The translations under genes and the position numbers were made by a program. Of a stretch of 49,500 bases of DNA, positions 1-11,038 are shown one piece after another (the stretch's first letter is position 1; each line of letters starts with the position of its first letter). The DNA is taken from assembly GCF_026151205.1 (NCBI RefSeq), contig NC_087084.1, positions 2,515,345 through 2,564,844 of the forward strand. Reading direction: 5' to 3'. A model generated the notes under the pieces. The model ran no database searches. It was given only the letters and a program-made list of their open reading frames with translations, and was not told the origin of the DNA. Source of the DNA: Bolinopsis microptera. Lineage: Eukaryota > Ctenophora > Tentaculata > Lobata > Bolinopsidae.

Positions 1-242
1 TCCTGAGGAACACCAGCGCCGATATCTTTAGTATCAATTAGAACATATTGCTGGTCAATAAAACAACGAGCACAAGCTATAAATCAGATAAACGGGGTTG
101 CTAAGTTTTATCCAGTACGATCGATCATAGCAGTAGCTCGAATGATTACTCATATTACTGACTACTCATCCATATAAGTATTTACCCGGTATATTGTTCA
201 CTCGTGGACACAATATAATGATACTTCTGCATTGTGCTAAAC
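1..242. other. Unannotated left edge
   Basis: I see no splice-bounded coding exon, RNA gene or repeat here. The open frames that start near 194 and 234 are produced by the adjoining 7-bp tandem repeat and are not treated as genes. Confidence 0.4.
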
Positions 243-814
243 CTCACCACTCTCTACTCTCTACTCACCACTCTCTACTCACCACTCACCACTCATCACT
301 CACCACTCTCTACTCTCTACTCACCACTCACCACTCACCACTCTCTACTCACCACTCTCTACTCACCACTCACCACTCACCACTCACCACTCACCACTCA
401 CCACTCACCACTCACCACTCTCTACTCACCACTCACCACTCTCTACTCACCACTCACCACTCTCTACTCACCACTCTCTACTCACCACTCTCTACTCACC
501 AGTCACCACTCACCACTCTCCACTCACCACTCACCACTCACCACTCACCACTCACCACTCACCACTCACCACTCACCACTCACCACTCACCACTCACCAC
601 TCACCACTCACCACTCACCACTCACCACTCACCACTCACCACTCACCACTCACCACTCACCACTCACCACTCACCACTCACCACTCACCACTCACCACTC
701 ACCACTCACCACTCACCACTCACCACTCACCACTCACCACTCACCACTCACCACTCACCACTCACCTCTCACCACTCACCACTCACCACTCACCACTCAC
801 CACTCTCTACTCAC
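243..814. repeat. 7-bp minisatellite (CTCACCA)n
   Basis: About 80 head-to-tail copies of CTCACCA with a common variant CTCTCTA, concentrated in the first third and last copies. A 7-bp unit without stop codons opens all three frames, which explains the long His/Ser/Thr/Leu-rich false reading frames across it. Confidence 0.95.
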
Positions 815-1508
815 TGTGGGTACAATTATTATAAGTCTTGTAAAGCGGGACAAGGAGCTTGGGTACTGGATCATCATCCTCCCTATAACTCTATAAGAGT
901 TAGCATAATTATAGCTGTGGCTATCTCCCTTGTGCACACTGATGCACAGTATTTAATGTGTAATGTAGCAAATCCTATCGCTCTTGTGATGAGTGAGTGT
1001 GTGTGTGTAGCTGTGTAATGGTATAATGAGTGTACACGCAGGCCGCAATTTACCTGCCAGCACGGGTAGGATTAAATGACTCTTCTTTTGTACAGATGCT
1101 TGTATTCCTGGATCGTTTTCCTGTGTTTTGTAGTATTAACTTGTAGTTGTACCTATAGGTTCACTTGCTTTGATATTCGCACTGATACACTTTAGCCGCA
1201 TCATCTAAACTTTGGTTTGTGGATTGTGCGCACTTGTGACACTCGTTCACTTTTTGTTAAGCTGACGAATTATATACATGGTCCATCAGTTCAGTTGCTG
1301 CTTTTACTTCGGTCCAATAACTTCGCATCCTTATAACATATCCTTGCCTACGATCGTAATTTGTTTATTTCGCCTTTAAGGATAGAACGTCGTTTCTGCC
1401 TTGCTATTAGATTTGTCTGATAAGTTAGATTTGCCCATAAATCGTATTCGTTTATGTATAATGTACATTTTTCGTTTTGTATTGCACTAACTTATATTAT
1501 TATGATCG
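815..1508. other. Intergenic DNA without a recognised gene
   Basis: AT-rich unique-looking sequence with a short GT run near 988-1008. No exon with matching splice sites and protein-like composition was found on either strand. Confidence 0.4.
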
Positions 1509-1939
1509 CTTAATTAAAGTGATTACTTAATTAAAGTGATTACTTAATTAATGTGATTACTTAATTAATGTGATTACTTAATTAAAGTGATTACTTAATT
1601 AAAGTGATTAATTAAAGTGATTACTTAATTAAAGTGATTAATTAAAGTGATTAATTAAAGTGGTTAATTAAAGTGGTTAATTAAAGTGATTAATTAAAGT
1701 GATTAATTAAAGTGATTAATTAAAGTGATTAATTAAAGTGATTAATTAAGGTGATTAATTAAAGTGATTAATTAAAGTGATTAATTAAAGTGATTAATTA
1801 AAGTGATTAATGAAAGTGATTAATTAAAGTGATTAATTAAAGTGATTAATTAAAGTGATTAATTAAAGTGATTAATTAAAGTGATTAATTAAAGTGATTA
1901 ATTAAAATGATTAATTAAAGTGATTAATAAAAGTGATTA
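1509..1939. repeat. TTAATTAA-containing minisatellite, 17-bp then 13-bp units
   Basis: The array starts with 17-bp units (CTTAATTAAAGTGATTA) and shortens to 13-bp units (GATTAATTAAAGT) by loss of four bases, about 30 copies in all, with single-base variants. The change of unit length within one array shows that the shorter unit was derived and then amplified. Confidence 0.92.
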
Positions 1940-2066
1940 TAGGGGGATGCACCAACCCAAATATGTTAGTAAGCTGGGATCAAGAGTTCATCGCAGATAA
2001 GAACAAAATATTTCATTATGGCTGTATAAAACTTGTTATACGATTCCAGAAACTCAACACAGGTGA

Positions 2067-2182
2067 ACTTACACATTACTTACACATTACTTACACATTA
2101 CTTACACATTACTTACACATTACTTACACATTACTTACACATTACTAACACATTTGATATAACTAACATATATCAAATGTGT
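2067..2182. repeat. 11-bp minisatellite ending in a small hairpin
   Basis: Seven copies of ACTTACACATT occupy 2067-2146. They run into a perfect 13-bp inverted repeat (2148-2160 and 2170-2182, arm ACACATTTGATAT, 9-nt loop). No gene is associated. Confidence 0.85.
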
Positions 2183-2377
2183 AACTTATTTTCAAATGTG
2201 TAAATTATATAAGTTTTAATCTAATTACAACACTATAAATTCATTACATTTATCGAGTATTATGTAAGTATGTATTGCGATGGAAATATTTTAAGCGGGT
2301 AATCCGGATCATTAATCCTGTCCAAATCCAGGATACATAACATGCGAAGACTTGAAAACTCGTATGAAAAGCATTAA

Positions 2378-2530
2378 CCCATTAGGGACGATAGGGTCGT
2401 TTTTATGATCCACCTTTTATAGAGGACAAACCAAATTACTAAACGCTATAACGAATCTATAGCATATATGCTCAAAATTTATTGGGCTAATATATAGGGT
2501 CATAAAAACGACCCTATCGTCCCTAATGGG
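2378..2530. mobile_element. piggyBac-type MITE
   Basis: A 153-bp element with perfect 31-bp terminal inverted repeats starting CCCATTAGGGACGATAGGGT and ending in the complement (...AATGGG). It is flanked on both sides by TTAA (2374-2377 and 2531-2534). TTAA duplications and CCC/GGG termini are the hallmark of piggyBac elements. There is no coding capacity, so it would depend on a transposase elsewhere. The perfect arms suggest recent activity. Confidence 0.88.
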
Positions 2531-2534
2531 TTAA

Positions 2535-3226
2535 GTGTAACATACATTGTAAATTTCAGTACATTGTATATTGTACATTTCCTTAAAGTAAAGCTCGTGA
2601 AAATTTCCATTCATATCGGGCTGGCCCAAAGCGCTATACGTTACAACTCTTTGTTCACGCGGTAGGTTTGACACGTATCATTATTCAACTCGAATCTGTA
2701 AAGGGCGTTGAACAGTGGCTCGAATAACAAAACATCATCAGTGGTTCCAATAGCGCTAATGGCATCACTAGTGTCTATTTTACATGGAGCATGAAATGGG
2801 CGTCAATTTAAAATGGCACCATCGGATACACTGGATAGTTCATACTTTCAGCAACATGTGATCCATATTTGGCGATTTCAATACCCTACATGATGAATGG
2901 CGATAACAATGATTTCTGTGAAGATACAAACTTTTCATCTCATTAACCTCCAAATTTTCCTCGAGATGAACACCGGAACGTATTATGGAAGTGCCGGTGT
3001 TATCACGTACTGTTCCGCACTCAGAGACATATAGAAATACTCATAAAATAGGGCAATATACATTTCAGTTGATGACCGTCCAGCGTGGTTCGCTGTTTAT
3101 CCGCCTCGTGTAGTAGCCGGACATTTCTCCTACAAGGCATCCCCTAGAAAGTCTAAAAGTAGTACGTTTAGTTGCAATGCTCAGGGCAATCTTTTAGTTT
3201 ACTCTTTCTCATATTCTCATATTCTC
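2535..3226. other. Intergenic stretch, no supported gene
   Basis: No exon with convincing splice sites was found. A 53-codon minus-strand open stretch (2641-2802) has a protein-like composition, but it is bounded by stops and continues in another frame upstream. It is recorded under rejected items. Confidence 0.35.
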
Positions 3227-3273
3227 ATAGTAGTGTTTAGTACTTTAGTTACTAAAGTACTAAACACTACTAT
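3227..3273. repeat. Near-perfect 47-bp palindrome
   Basis: Two 23-bp perfectly complementary arms (3227-3249 and 3251-3273) separated by one base. It directly abuts the left end of the next MITE, so it may be part of that insertion or a hairpin target. Confidence 0.9.
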
Positions 3274-3420
3274 AGGGACAAAAGGATTTCGCGATTATTT
3301 TGGCCAAAAATCGCGATACCGCGAATTACATTTTGCGGTATATCAAACTATACATAAAATTTGTCGCAAATAATGGGAAAAATCGCGATTCCGTACATGC
3401 CGCGATTTCCTTTTGTCCCT
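3274..3420. mobile_element. MITE with AGGGACAAAAGGA termini
   Basis: A 147-bp element beginning AGGGACAAAAGGATTTCGCG and ending in the near-complement CGCGATTTCCTTTTGTCCCT. The inside repeats the palindromic core TCGCGA. A diverged relative lies at about 33320-33535. No clear target duplication was seen, so the superfamily is unassigned. Confidence 0.7.
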
Positions 3421-3702
3421 GCTTTAGTAGGAAGCACGAGATCTATACCCTTCACAAATCTTTCATATAGTTGACCGTGAACCTAGGGTATCAGTCTGAC
3501 TATAACTCTTGATTCAATGCTTTAAAAACAGTATTATATGTTTTTGTACTTTTTTTCCTGAGTGTTTTGTTCCTGCAATTTGTGCCTCAGTAACTTTATC
3601 GTTTCCCGGAGAGCTGGCTGAAATTCTCCGACTGATAACAAAAGCCTTATTTTCACCATCAGTTTCTTAAATCTTGTTAACTGGGAATATCCGAATATTA
3701 TA

Positions 3703-4676
3703 CAGGGTGAGTTGAAAATAGTGTGTGGAAAGTAAAAATCTATAACTTTTTTTATGAAGGAGCAAATTTTGAAAGGTGAATTGCTATCAGTTCATAAACT
3801 TTACATATTTCATTCTTGCCTCTCATTTGATTCTAACTCATAATTTGGTTGATTTTTGGCAGTTTTCCAAAAAATCTTAAATTCGTCCTAATGGGGTTCT
3901 CAAATCGTGTGCCCTGAAAATCGAGTCTAAAAATCTATTTTCTCCTACATTTTTAAAGCAATCACCCTGAAACTTTCAGGATATGTTCTAGGGATCATTT
4001 AAAAGAGATAAGCCAGACAAAATTTTGAGATAGGCCTTTTAAAAAATTTTATTTGATTTTGAAAATCGTCGACCTCAAAAAATCATCAAAAAACGAGGTC
4101 CAAGATTTTCAAAGTCGAATAAAAATTTTTTAAAGGCCTATCTCAAAGTTCTGTCCGGCTCATCTCTTCTAAATGATCCTTAGAACATATACTGAAAGTT
4201 TCAGGGTGATTGCTCAAAAAATGTAGGAGAAAATAGATTTTTAGACTCGATTTTCAGGGCACGCGATCAAAAATCGCTCGCGCAATACAATTACCACACA
4301 CGCGCTGACCTTTGACCGGCAATAATTTCGGCTAGGAACGATATTTTTCCACGGCAATAAAAGCATCTGATAGATATTACTCCCCTCTATCAGAAACAAC
4401 TAACTAAAAAGTCGATTTCGAGAAAATTTCCATGAAGACCCCCCTGCCCCCATACAGTCAAGTCGGCTATAGACAATTGTCTTACACGTTATCAATATGT
4501 CCTAGCTAATAAAGGACGATGGGTTGAGCAAATTATTAATTATTAAGTATTTTAATTGTATTATTATAAAAAGTATATATTTTCATTTCCTAAATATGCA
4601 AAAATTAAGTGGAAATTTTATTTGTCAAAAAAATTAGAGCCATTTACTTTCCACACACTATTTTCAACTCACCCTG
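3703..4676. mobile_element. Non-autonomous Tc1/mariner-type element, 974 bp
   Basis: Terminal inverted repeats of about 34 bp begin CAGGGTGAGTTGAAAATAGT on the left and end with the complement on the right. A TA dinucleotide flanks each end (3701-3702, 4677-4678; TATA on both sides). This is the Tc1/mariner pattern. There is no transposase frame; the interior is largely a long palindrome. The element ends 108 bp before the first recognised asparagine synthetase-like exon, so it probably sits in that gene's intron. Confidence 0.85.
3902..4270. repeat. Long palindrome inside the mariner-type element
   Basis: Arms of about 170 bp (about 3902-4073 and 4096-4270) are inverted copies with scattered mismatches around a spacer at about 4074-4095. 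The right arm repeats, in reverse complement, the GTGCCCTGAAAATCGAGTCT block of the left arm. It could fold into a long hairpin RNA if transcribed. Confidence 0.8.
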
Positions 4677-4784
4677 TATAAATTTATTGACATAAAAATT
4701 CACATCTATGACCAGACGTTGAAACCCCAAACCCATATTAATTATCACTATTAGTATTAGCATGTAACATTTATTCATCTTCAG

Positions 4785-5805
4785 ATGACCAAGCCTGGTA
4801 CCCAGAATGCACGTCAATAGACAACATACCATATGCAGCAAAGTACAGACCTATATCCGTTGACATATACCCCGGGGTAGTCCTTATTGCTAATGCTGAC
4901 ATATTCAACTATCATGACCTGCAAGAAAAATATAAGGTTTGTGAAGTTTATTGCTATTGAACTTTTGCTTATATAGTGTACCTTAGGTTCAATATTTAGA
5001 GTTAGAAAACGCAGCTTAGGTTAAAAATTGCATTATGAAATATGTCGTTAAAGTATTTCAATATTAACTTAACTTTAATCTTATCTAGTTCCAATTACAA
5101 AGTGATCGACCGGAGGAGATTTTAATCCACATGTTCAAACTCCACGGCATGTCCGCTGCTCTGAACGAAATACAGGGAGAATATTCCTTTATCCTCTGTG
5201 ACAACGAAATGTAAGCTGTTTCTTTTTCTGAACGTTTATTATACAGGTCACTTACACAAGTAGACACTAAGAAATGCTTCGTCCCGATCTTAAATATTTT
5301 ATTTTGACTTAATAACGACCTCTATCGTTAATATGATTGATAGTGTAGTGTGCATTGATATCTTTATGGATTTGAACATATATTTTTGATCTTGGATACA
5401 GAGGAAGGAGATGCATGATAAGTAACCCAAAAGTAACTCAAAAATAAACTAAAAGTAACTCAAAAGTAATCCAAAAGTAACTCAAAATTGACCCAAAAGT
5501 AAACCAAAAATTACCCAAAAGTGACCCAAAAGTGACCCAAAAGTAACTCAAAGGTGACCCAAAAGTGACCCAAAAGTGACCCAAAAGTGACCCAAAAGTG
5601 ACCCAAAAGTGACCCAAAAGTGACCCAAAAGTGACCCAAAAGTGACCCACAAGTAACCCACAAGTAACCCAACTAACGTGTCAGGTCCTATCTAGTAAGA
5701 GATGGTACAGGAACAAGAGGACTATACTATCTGGAGTACCCTCACAGGAGTGGACCAATGTGTGCCGCTCTGAGAGCTAGTCTTCTTGCTTCTTACCAAC
5801 ATTCT
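4785..5805 (+). CDS. ASNS-like gene, amidotransferase-domain exons
   Basis: Three exons (4785-4936, 5089-5210, 5685-5805). They read like the ASNS N-terminal domain from the segment after the RGPD motif. NADIFNYHDLQEKY stands where the family has the glutamine-binding NGEIYN segment. PEEILIHMFKLHG and GEYSFILCD follow, and a VRDGTGTRGLYYLEY segment stands where the enzyme has a GRDxxGxRPL-type segment. The incoming phase of the first exon (2 nt completing a codon) requires at least one upstream exon. Confidence 0.75.
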
Positions 5806-8800
5806 GTAAGTTTATTTTAGTAACGTTATTATTTAAGTGAAAGAGAAGGTTTGAGATAATAAAGTAAAGAAACGATAGATTAATGTGTATTTCTGTTTAA
5901 GTGCAACTAAAATGTAAGTTGATGATTCAAAATCTATCAGCATCGAATAGAGTTACACGATAAGAAATTCTCGTATGAATGCGATAGGGTATGTTTTACA
6001 AGAGCATGCAATTAATTGCAAAAACTTTAAGTTGCAAGGAGGAATGCATTATTTTATAAGTTTATATGATGCGATAGGGTATGTTTTACAAGAGCATGCA
6101 ATTAATTGCAAAAACTTTAAGTTGCAAGGAGGAATGCATTATTTTATAAGTTTATAATAAAGCAACTAAAGAAAAACCAAATATAGTAAAATCTCAATAT
6201 ACCGCCGCCGCTCGGGAGAACGAAAAGTGCATGATATAAAACGAAAAGTGCACGGTATGGAAAATAAATTTTCGTATGAAAGCGATAGGGTATGTTTGAT
6301 ACTTTTAAAAGATCATGCAATTAATTGCAAACATTTTAAGTCGCAAGGAGGAATGCATCATTTTATAGAGCAACTGAAGAAAAACAGTATAAAACCTCTA
6401 CAAACCGAAAATAGCATTGCATAGATACTGTTTGATTGCTACTAAATCCGAATTTAAATTTTATCAATTACGTACTATCGTATAAGCACTTGCAGCATTT
6501 GTATAGAACATTTTCAGTAGTTTATGACGTCAAATCCTTTTATCAGGTCGGACAGATAAGACATGTTCCTCTTGGTTCTATTATCTACGGTGATAACAAA
6601 AAAGAATGGAGGAGAAAAGTTTTCACAACTGTATTTCAACAGCCATCCTATAGGCTAGACCTGCTTTCTCCACCTTGTAAAAACGGCATTTCCGCCTTGG
6701 GCCAGGTACAACTCCAAAAAATATTTCAATTTGTTCCATCAGTTAGGATACACCAGTATTATATCATTTCTAAATATCAATACTTTTGTATTATGGTTCT
6801 TGATGCAAATTTATTTCAGATGAGAATGCGTCTAAGAAACATAATAAAGCAAAATATAACGTGTCGAAGTAAGAGCTCCACAATAGGAAAAGTTGGGTTG
6901 TTGCTTTCTGGTGGTCTGAACTCCAGAGTTATTGGAAACGTTCTTAGAGATTCTCAAGTAAGATACAAACTAGCATAATTGCATGTTTGTATCGTTTGAA
7001 AAAGCTTGATAACACAGAAATATTATTATCAGCAGTTCATGGGCATACGTATAAATTTTATCATGTTTGCTTATATGATAACAGTTTGTATTAATTTAGG
7101 TGAAAGGACTTAAAACGTTCTTTGTCGGTACAAAGTCAGCCCACGAGCGTAAATCGAGTGAGAACGGAGCAAAATCTATTAGTTCCATACATCACGACAT
7201 TATGTTCGATCCGAAACAGGCTTTTGAAGATATTCCTAAAGTTATAGAATTAGCTGAAACTTATGATACGTCGTCAATCAGAAAGGTGAGTGGATTTTAA
7301 TATTTATAGGACGTACATCATATATACGTAGTTTTCGTCTACGATCAACAAAAATATTATTAATCAATTCTAATAAAACTATTTGTTTTGAAAGATTGAA
7401 AATTTGAGCAATTATCTATTTTTAACTTGGTATCATGCGTTCCGAAAATAAAACTCACTCGTGTCTCCGAAACATGTAGGCGTTACTCCTGTTCACTGTG
7501 TGCAAGTACATACACCAACACAACGCTATTGATGTGCTATTTTGCGGTGAAGGGTTAGACGACATCGCAGGTAGCCAGATCTACTACAAGCAAGCTAAAT
7601 GTGCACAGGAGTTCCAGACTACGTTGGAGAACAACCTTAAACGCCCCATTGGCAGGTTAAACATTATTCAGAATAAAGTAAATTGATATCCAGATTTTGT
7701 ATGATAATTGAAAAACTAAGAAAAATAATCAACTGTATTACAGCACATATGGTAGCTTGGTTGGTAACAACATTTCTTTTTCTCAGAGAAGTTTACGATA
7801 AGATTGGAAGTTGGTTTGGAATAAGAATAGTTTTCCCTTTCCTCGACCCTCTTTTCACGTCTCACTACTTAAACTTCTCCGCTGAAGACAGGATACCTAG
7901 ATTTGGAATTGGTAAAATAAATTAAAGATTTCCTTTTAATTCTAATAACTACTGAGAAACAATTAATGTAATAATAAAGTTGCTTCGAGTGATATTAAGA
8001 TAAATTAGCGTGTATAACTGATCATTAATGAACATATCCCCAACAAAAACATATTCTCAGAGAAATATTTCTTTCGAGTTTGTCTGGATCACAGTGACTT
8101 GATAACGGAGGAGGTGCTCTGGAAGCACAGGGAGGATTGGGTTGATTCAGCTAGCAGCTACGACAGGTGAAAAAGCTGATTAACTAAATGACTTGTTAAG
8201 TTAATAAATTAATAACTAATTTACGAATTAATTAGTTTTTAAGTTAATAACTTAATAACTAATTAACTAGTTAACTGAAAAATTTGTAGTCTCCAATTTG
8301 GCTTAGATTTAAATCAGCTGTGACAAACTGGTAAAGAATCGTATCGCCGAAAGAACCAACTCTCTATCGTACTTGTAACGCGTGTTATTGCAATAATAAG
8401 CTGTGGCCTCGTGACGTCATAAAGTCCCTCAGTGCGCGCTTGCATAGCGTAATTTACATTACAAATGTTTATCATCGTCAATAAAACACGTGTAACTCAC
8501 TCGAATTTTAGAATTATGACTATTATCCTAGTTCTCCAAAATCCTTATAGTTTTGGCTATCATCCTAACTAAAGGAATAGTTGATTTGATGTACAGTGCT
8601 CACGTCATGATTTTAAACAGTGATATATATAGGTTCTTGAACAGTGGCGGGTGAATGTACGGTTAGAAAGTTTCTGATATTACAGTTCTTATGTCATATG
8701 TGATAATTTTGGATTGTTTTCATTGCTTAATTACACAAGTAGGGAGACTGTACCGATTATTTTTCCCCAGTCCATGAAACTCTAACGAATTTAGAAAGGA

Positions 8801-11038
8801 TCTAGATAAGTAGGAGTTTGTTCAATTCCGAGAGCAATTATAGTTATAGCATATAAGCGAAATTTCTAACATTAATCCGCATGTGTCAGCCAGTACAGGA
8901 GACAATAAGTCTGGATACTTTACGGCCGCGTTCCTCTGGGACCATTAGCAGAAGTAGCTTCTATCAGAACAGTGCCGTGGGAAGAGAATTCCCGCCAAAA
9001 TACCCGGTCTACCAAATAGTAATACTGATGGGATCGGAGTGTACAGTGTGCGGTGTGTTTTGAATTAGTCTTACGGCTTACCTAGTTGTTATCCTAATTG
9101 CATTATCATCGGTACATAACATAAATAAACTACTGGTAAGTTTAAATACCAAGTGCAAACGTGTTCAGTCAATCGACCCACTGAACAACTATAGAATTTC
9201 CAAGACCCTATTATTCTCTGGCCATATATTACGGCACGATCGATTGTTAGGTGGCTAAACGACCAACGTTAATCAATACAATTCTAAAACTATGAGCTAG
9301 CACTTTAATCTAAAAATACACTTTTTATATTACTCCTGATTTTTACATTTCACGTAAAACATTGTCGCCACAGGTTGATCATGGACACTAACAGCTTGAT
9401 TTGCGATAAATGACTAATGAGTTTCTCTAAAGTTAACTCTAAAGTTGTGTAGTCCAGTCATTTATGGACATTTATGGAAATGAACCTGCAAATATTCAAA
9501 TACTCACGAAACTTTGCACAGACCTACCCGAAGGTATGAATAAACGATTTTCGTTTGGAGACATTTTTTGACCGTGGAGAAAACCCAGGAGGGCCACGCC
9601 CGTATTGACCCAATAACGTAACCGACCCCTTGCTTCTGAAGGTCGTAGAGACTTCAAAATAGGCTTGAACGAAGCCGCATATGCATGTTTATATAGGAGT
9701 TATTGAGCAACACATGGCCTAAAATCCTTGCTTTTCGATAAATTCGCCAAAAACCATTTTGGGCGTGGTGCTGAGCCCATTTTTGATAGGATCGTGATAG
9801 AGTCTTTAGAGAGGGTGCAAAAGAACCGCAATTAGCATATTAATATACGACTTACGAACAAACATATGCCTTAAAGTGATTACTTTTTCATTTATTGGCG
9901 AAAAACTGATTTTCGGTTCCAGAAATCATGCAAAACTATGGATATCTAATAAATTGGGCTATGAAGGCCCTAAAGGTTTTTGAATGTGTGCAAATTGTGC
10001 AGAATGGCCATGTTTATATACAACTTATGAAGCAACATGTACCCTAAATTACTTACTTTTCGAGTTATTCGGGGAAAAACATTGTATTATGTCCATTTTC
10101 TACCTGTAAAATACAGTCTCACGAGCTCTTCTGCGCGCGCAAGGGACTTTATGACGTCATAGCCAAAATAATACAAACGCTATTTACACGCGTTAGAGAG
10201 CAGTTAGAGATTTAGGAATTTCGACACGTTGCTTAGGTTGCTATTTGTCACAATCTGTCAAAATATGAGGACAACTTTTTTTTCAGTTAACTGGTCCTTT
10301 AAGCTATTATTAAAAACAATTTCTTTAACCAAGCCACAAAGATATTCAGTCTTAACTGGCTATCTTTGTGATTTGGCTGAAGCCATAAGAGGTGAAATAG
10401 AATGCTGTAATAATAGTGGTTTCATTTTTATTTTAAAATAATGACACGTCTTGTTCAGGTTCTGGGTTAAAACATTGCAAAGGTTGTGCAGTAAATTCGT
10501 GGACAATGAAGAGTTTCAAAAAAGAGACGAGGTATGTTTATAGTTATAACTTGACCGATTTTTGTTTTACTTAACCTAACTTTTTGTATATAAGTAGTGT
10601 ATGTATTTTAGATTAAAAGTGTTGAACTATAAATATTATCAAAGGGAAATACATCATATCATAAAATTTAAGTTTTCCGAGATAAGATGCGAAAATGAAC
10701 CAATTTACTTCATTTCATAGAATTTCAAATAAGCATATGACATTACACAATTTCATTGGCAAATGATTTTAAAATCTATGAGCCAAACATCTATGATAAA
10801 CCAGACAATGACCAAATTCCCCCCTCGCCAGACCTACTCACACAACTCTCCACTAACAACAGAAGAATTCTTATACCGTCAAACATTCGAGAAGATTTTC
10901 CCAGACCAACAGTCCTTAGTGCCAGCCATCTTCAGACCGAGTTTCGGAGTAGGAACGGATCCCTCGCCCCGGACCTGGAACATTTATCCTCAACACTTGT
11001 GTGTCGACTTTCTGGCTACTGTTCGCATGATGATTTGA
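4785..11038 (+). CDS. Asparagine synthetase-like protein (11 exons, 5' incomplete)
   Basis: Exons: 4785-4936, 5089-5210, 5685-5805, 6496-6705, 6820-6957, 7100-7285, 7480-7655, 7787-7911, 8061-8166, 10459-10531, 10832-11038 (TGA). All introns are GT-AG and every junction keeps frame, giving about 537 residues. The order matches glutamine-hydrolysing asparagine synthetase (animal ASNS is about 560 residues): glutamine amidotransferase domain, then ATP-pyrophosphatase domain. Recognisable landmarks are NADIFN (usual NGEIYN), SGGLNS (usual PP-loop SGGLDS), AETYDTSSIR, CGEGLDD (usual SGEGSDE), FPFLDP and LITEEVLWK. The exon(s) for the first 50 or so residues, including the nucleophilic Cys2 and the RGPD motif, were not found. 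Several catalytic positions differ, so family membership is secure but enzymatic activity is doubtful. A decayed paralogue is the alternative, although the whole frame is stop-free. Confidence 0.85.
5420..5671. repeat. 11-bp intronic minisatellite (GTGACCCAAAA)n
   Basis: About 22 copies, with the variant AGTAACTCAAA at the left end. It fills most of the second recognised intron of the ASNS-like gene and stops about 13 bp before the acceptor of the exon starting at 5685. Confidence 0.93.
5979..6380. repeat. 90-bp tandem duplication plus a diverged third copy
   Basis: Two copies of a 90-bp unit are essentially identical (5979-6068 and 6069-6158). A third, diverged copy with a small insertion begins near 6281. 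The unit contains the palindrome-like GCATGCAATTAATTGCAA. It lies in an intron of the ASNS-like gene; the open frames over it are incidental. Confidence 0.85.
6496..8166 (+). CDS. ASNS-like gene, synthetase (ATP-PPase) domain exons
   Basis: Six exons: 6496-6705, 6820-6957, 7100-7285, 7480-7655, 7787-7911 and 8061-8166. The pyrophosphate-binding loop reads LLSGGLNSR. Asn replaces the family's conserved Asp, which helps hold Mg-pyrophosphate. HHDIMF and AETYDTSSIR correspond to the EHHEVLF and LETYDxxxxR segments. Around 7640-7830, GREVYDKIGSWFGIRIVF replaces the enzyme's RADRTTAAHGLELRVP stretch. The downstream PFLDP, RIPRFGIG and EEVLWKHRE are well kept. Confidence 0.8.
8267..10294. mobile_element. 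About 2-kb intronic element with long diverged inverted ends
   Basis: The left end (AGTTAACTGAAAAA, then CTGTGACAAACT, AACGCGTGT and GACGTCATAAAGTCCC) recurs in reverse complement at the right end in the same order: GGGACTTTATGACGTC near 10142, then ACACGCG, TTTGTCACA and CAGTTAACTGG. This indicates diverged terminal inverted repeats of about 170 bp. No transposase frame is visible. The interior has three diverged direct repeats starting near 9684, 9836 and 10009 (CATGTTTATATA...CAACATG-like). The element occupies the large ninth intron of the ASNS-like model. No target duplication was identified. Confidence 0.55.
10459..11038 (+). CDS. ASNS-like gene, C-terminal exons
   Basis: Exon 10459-10531 (FWVKTLQRLCSKFVDN) matches the ASNS segment after the EILWRPKE motif. 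Terminal exon 10832-11038 contains LTTEEFLYRQTFEKIFP and GTDPSPRTW, equivalent to TKEGYYYRQVFERHYP and ATDPSART near the ASNS C-terminus, and ends at TGA 11036-11038. Its acceptor follows a short pyrimidine tract (TTCCCCCCTCGCCAG). Confidence 0.78.

Noticed and set aside
194-1018. Long open frames rich in Leu-Thr-His-Ser
   Set aside because: They are created by the 7-bp repeat CTCACCA, which has no stop in any frame; there is no protein-like flanking sequence.
2641-2880. Minus-strand open stretches with protein-like composition (ending in a Tyr-Arg-Val-Asn-Lys-Glu-Leu C-terminus)
   Set aside because: Two adjacent short stretches lie in different frames, separated by stops, without convincing splice sites or a recognisable family. 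Possibly a decayed exon, but not supportable.
3590-3668. Possible plus-strand coding stretch after an AG (V-T-L-S-F-P-G-E-L-A-E-I-L...)
   Set aside because: Only 26 codons, ends at a stop, does not match the expected ASNS N-terminus, and has no donor.
5438-5650. Minus-strand ORF rich in Phe-Gly-Ser-Leu
   Set aside because: A translation of the 11-bp intronic minisatellite.
10229-10441. 70-codon ORF in the large ASNS-like intron
   Set aside because: Overlaps the right terminal repeat of the intronic element and has no homology or splice context.
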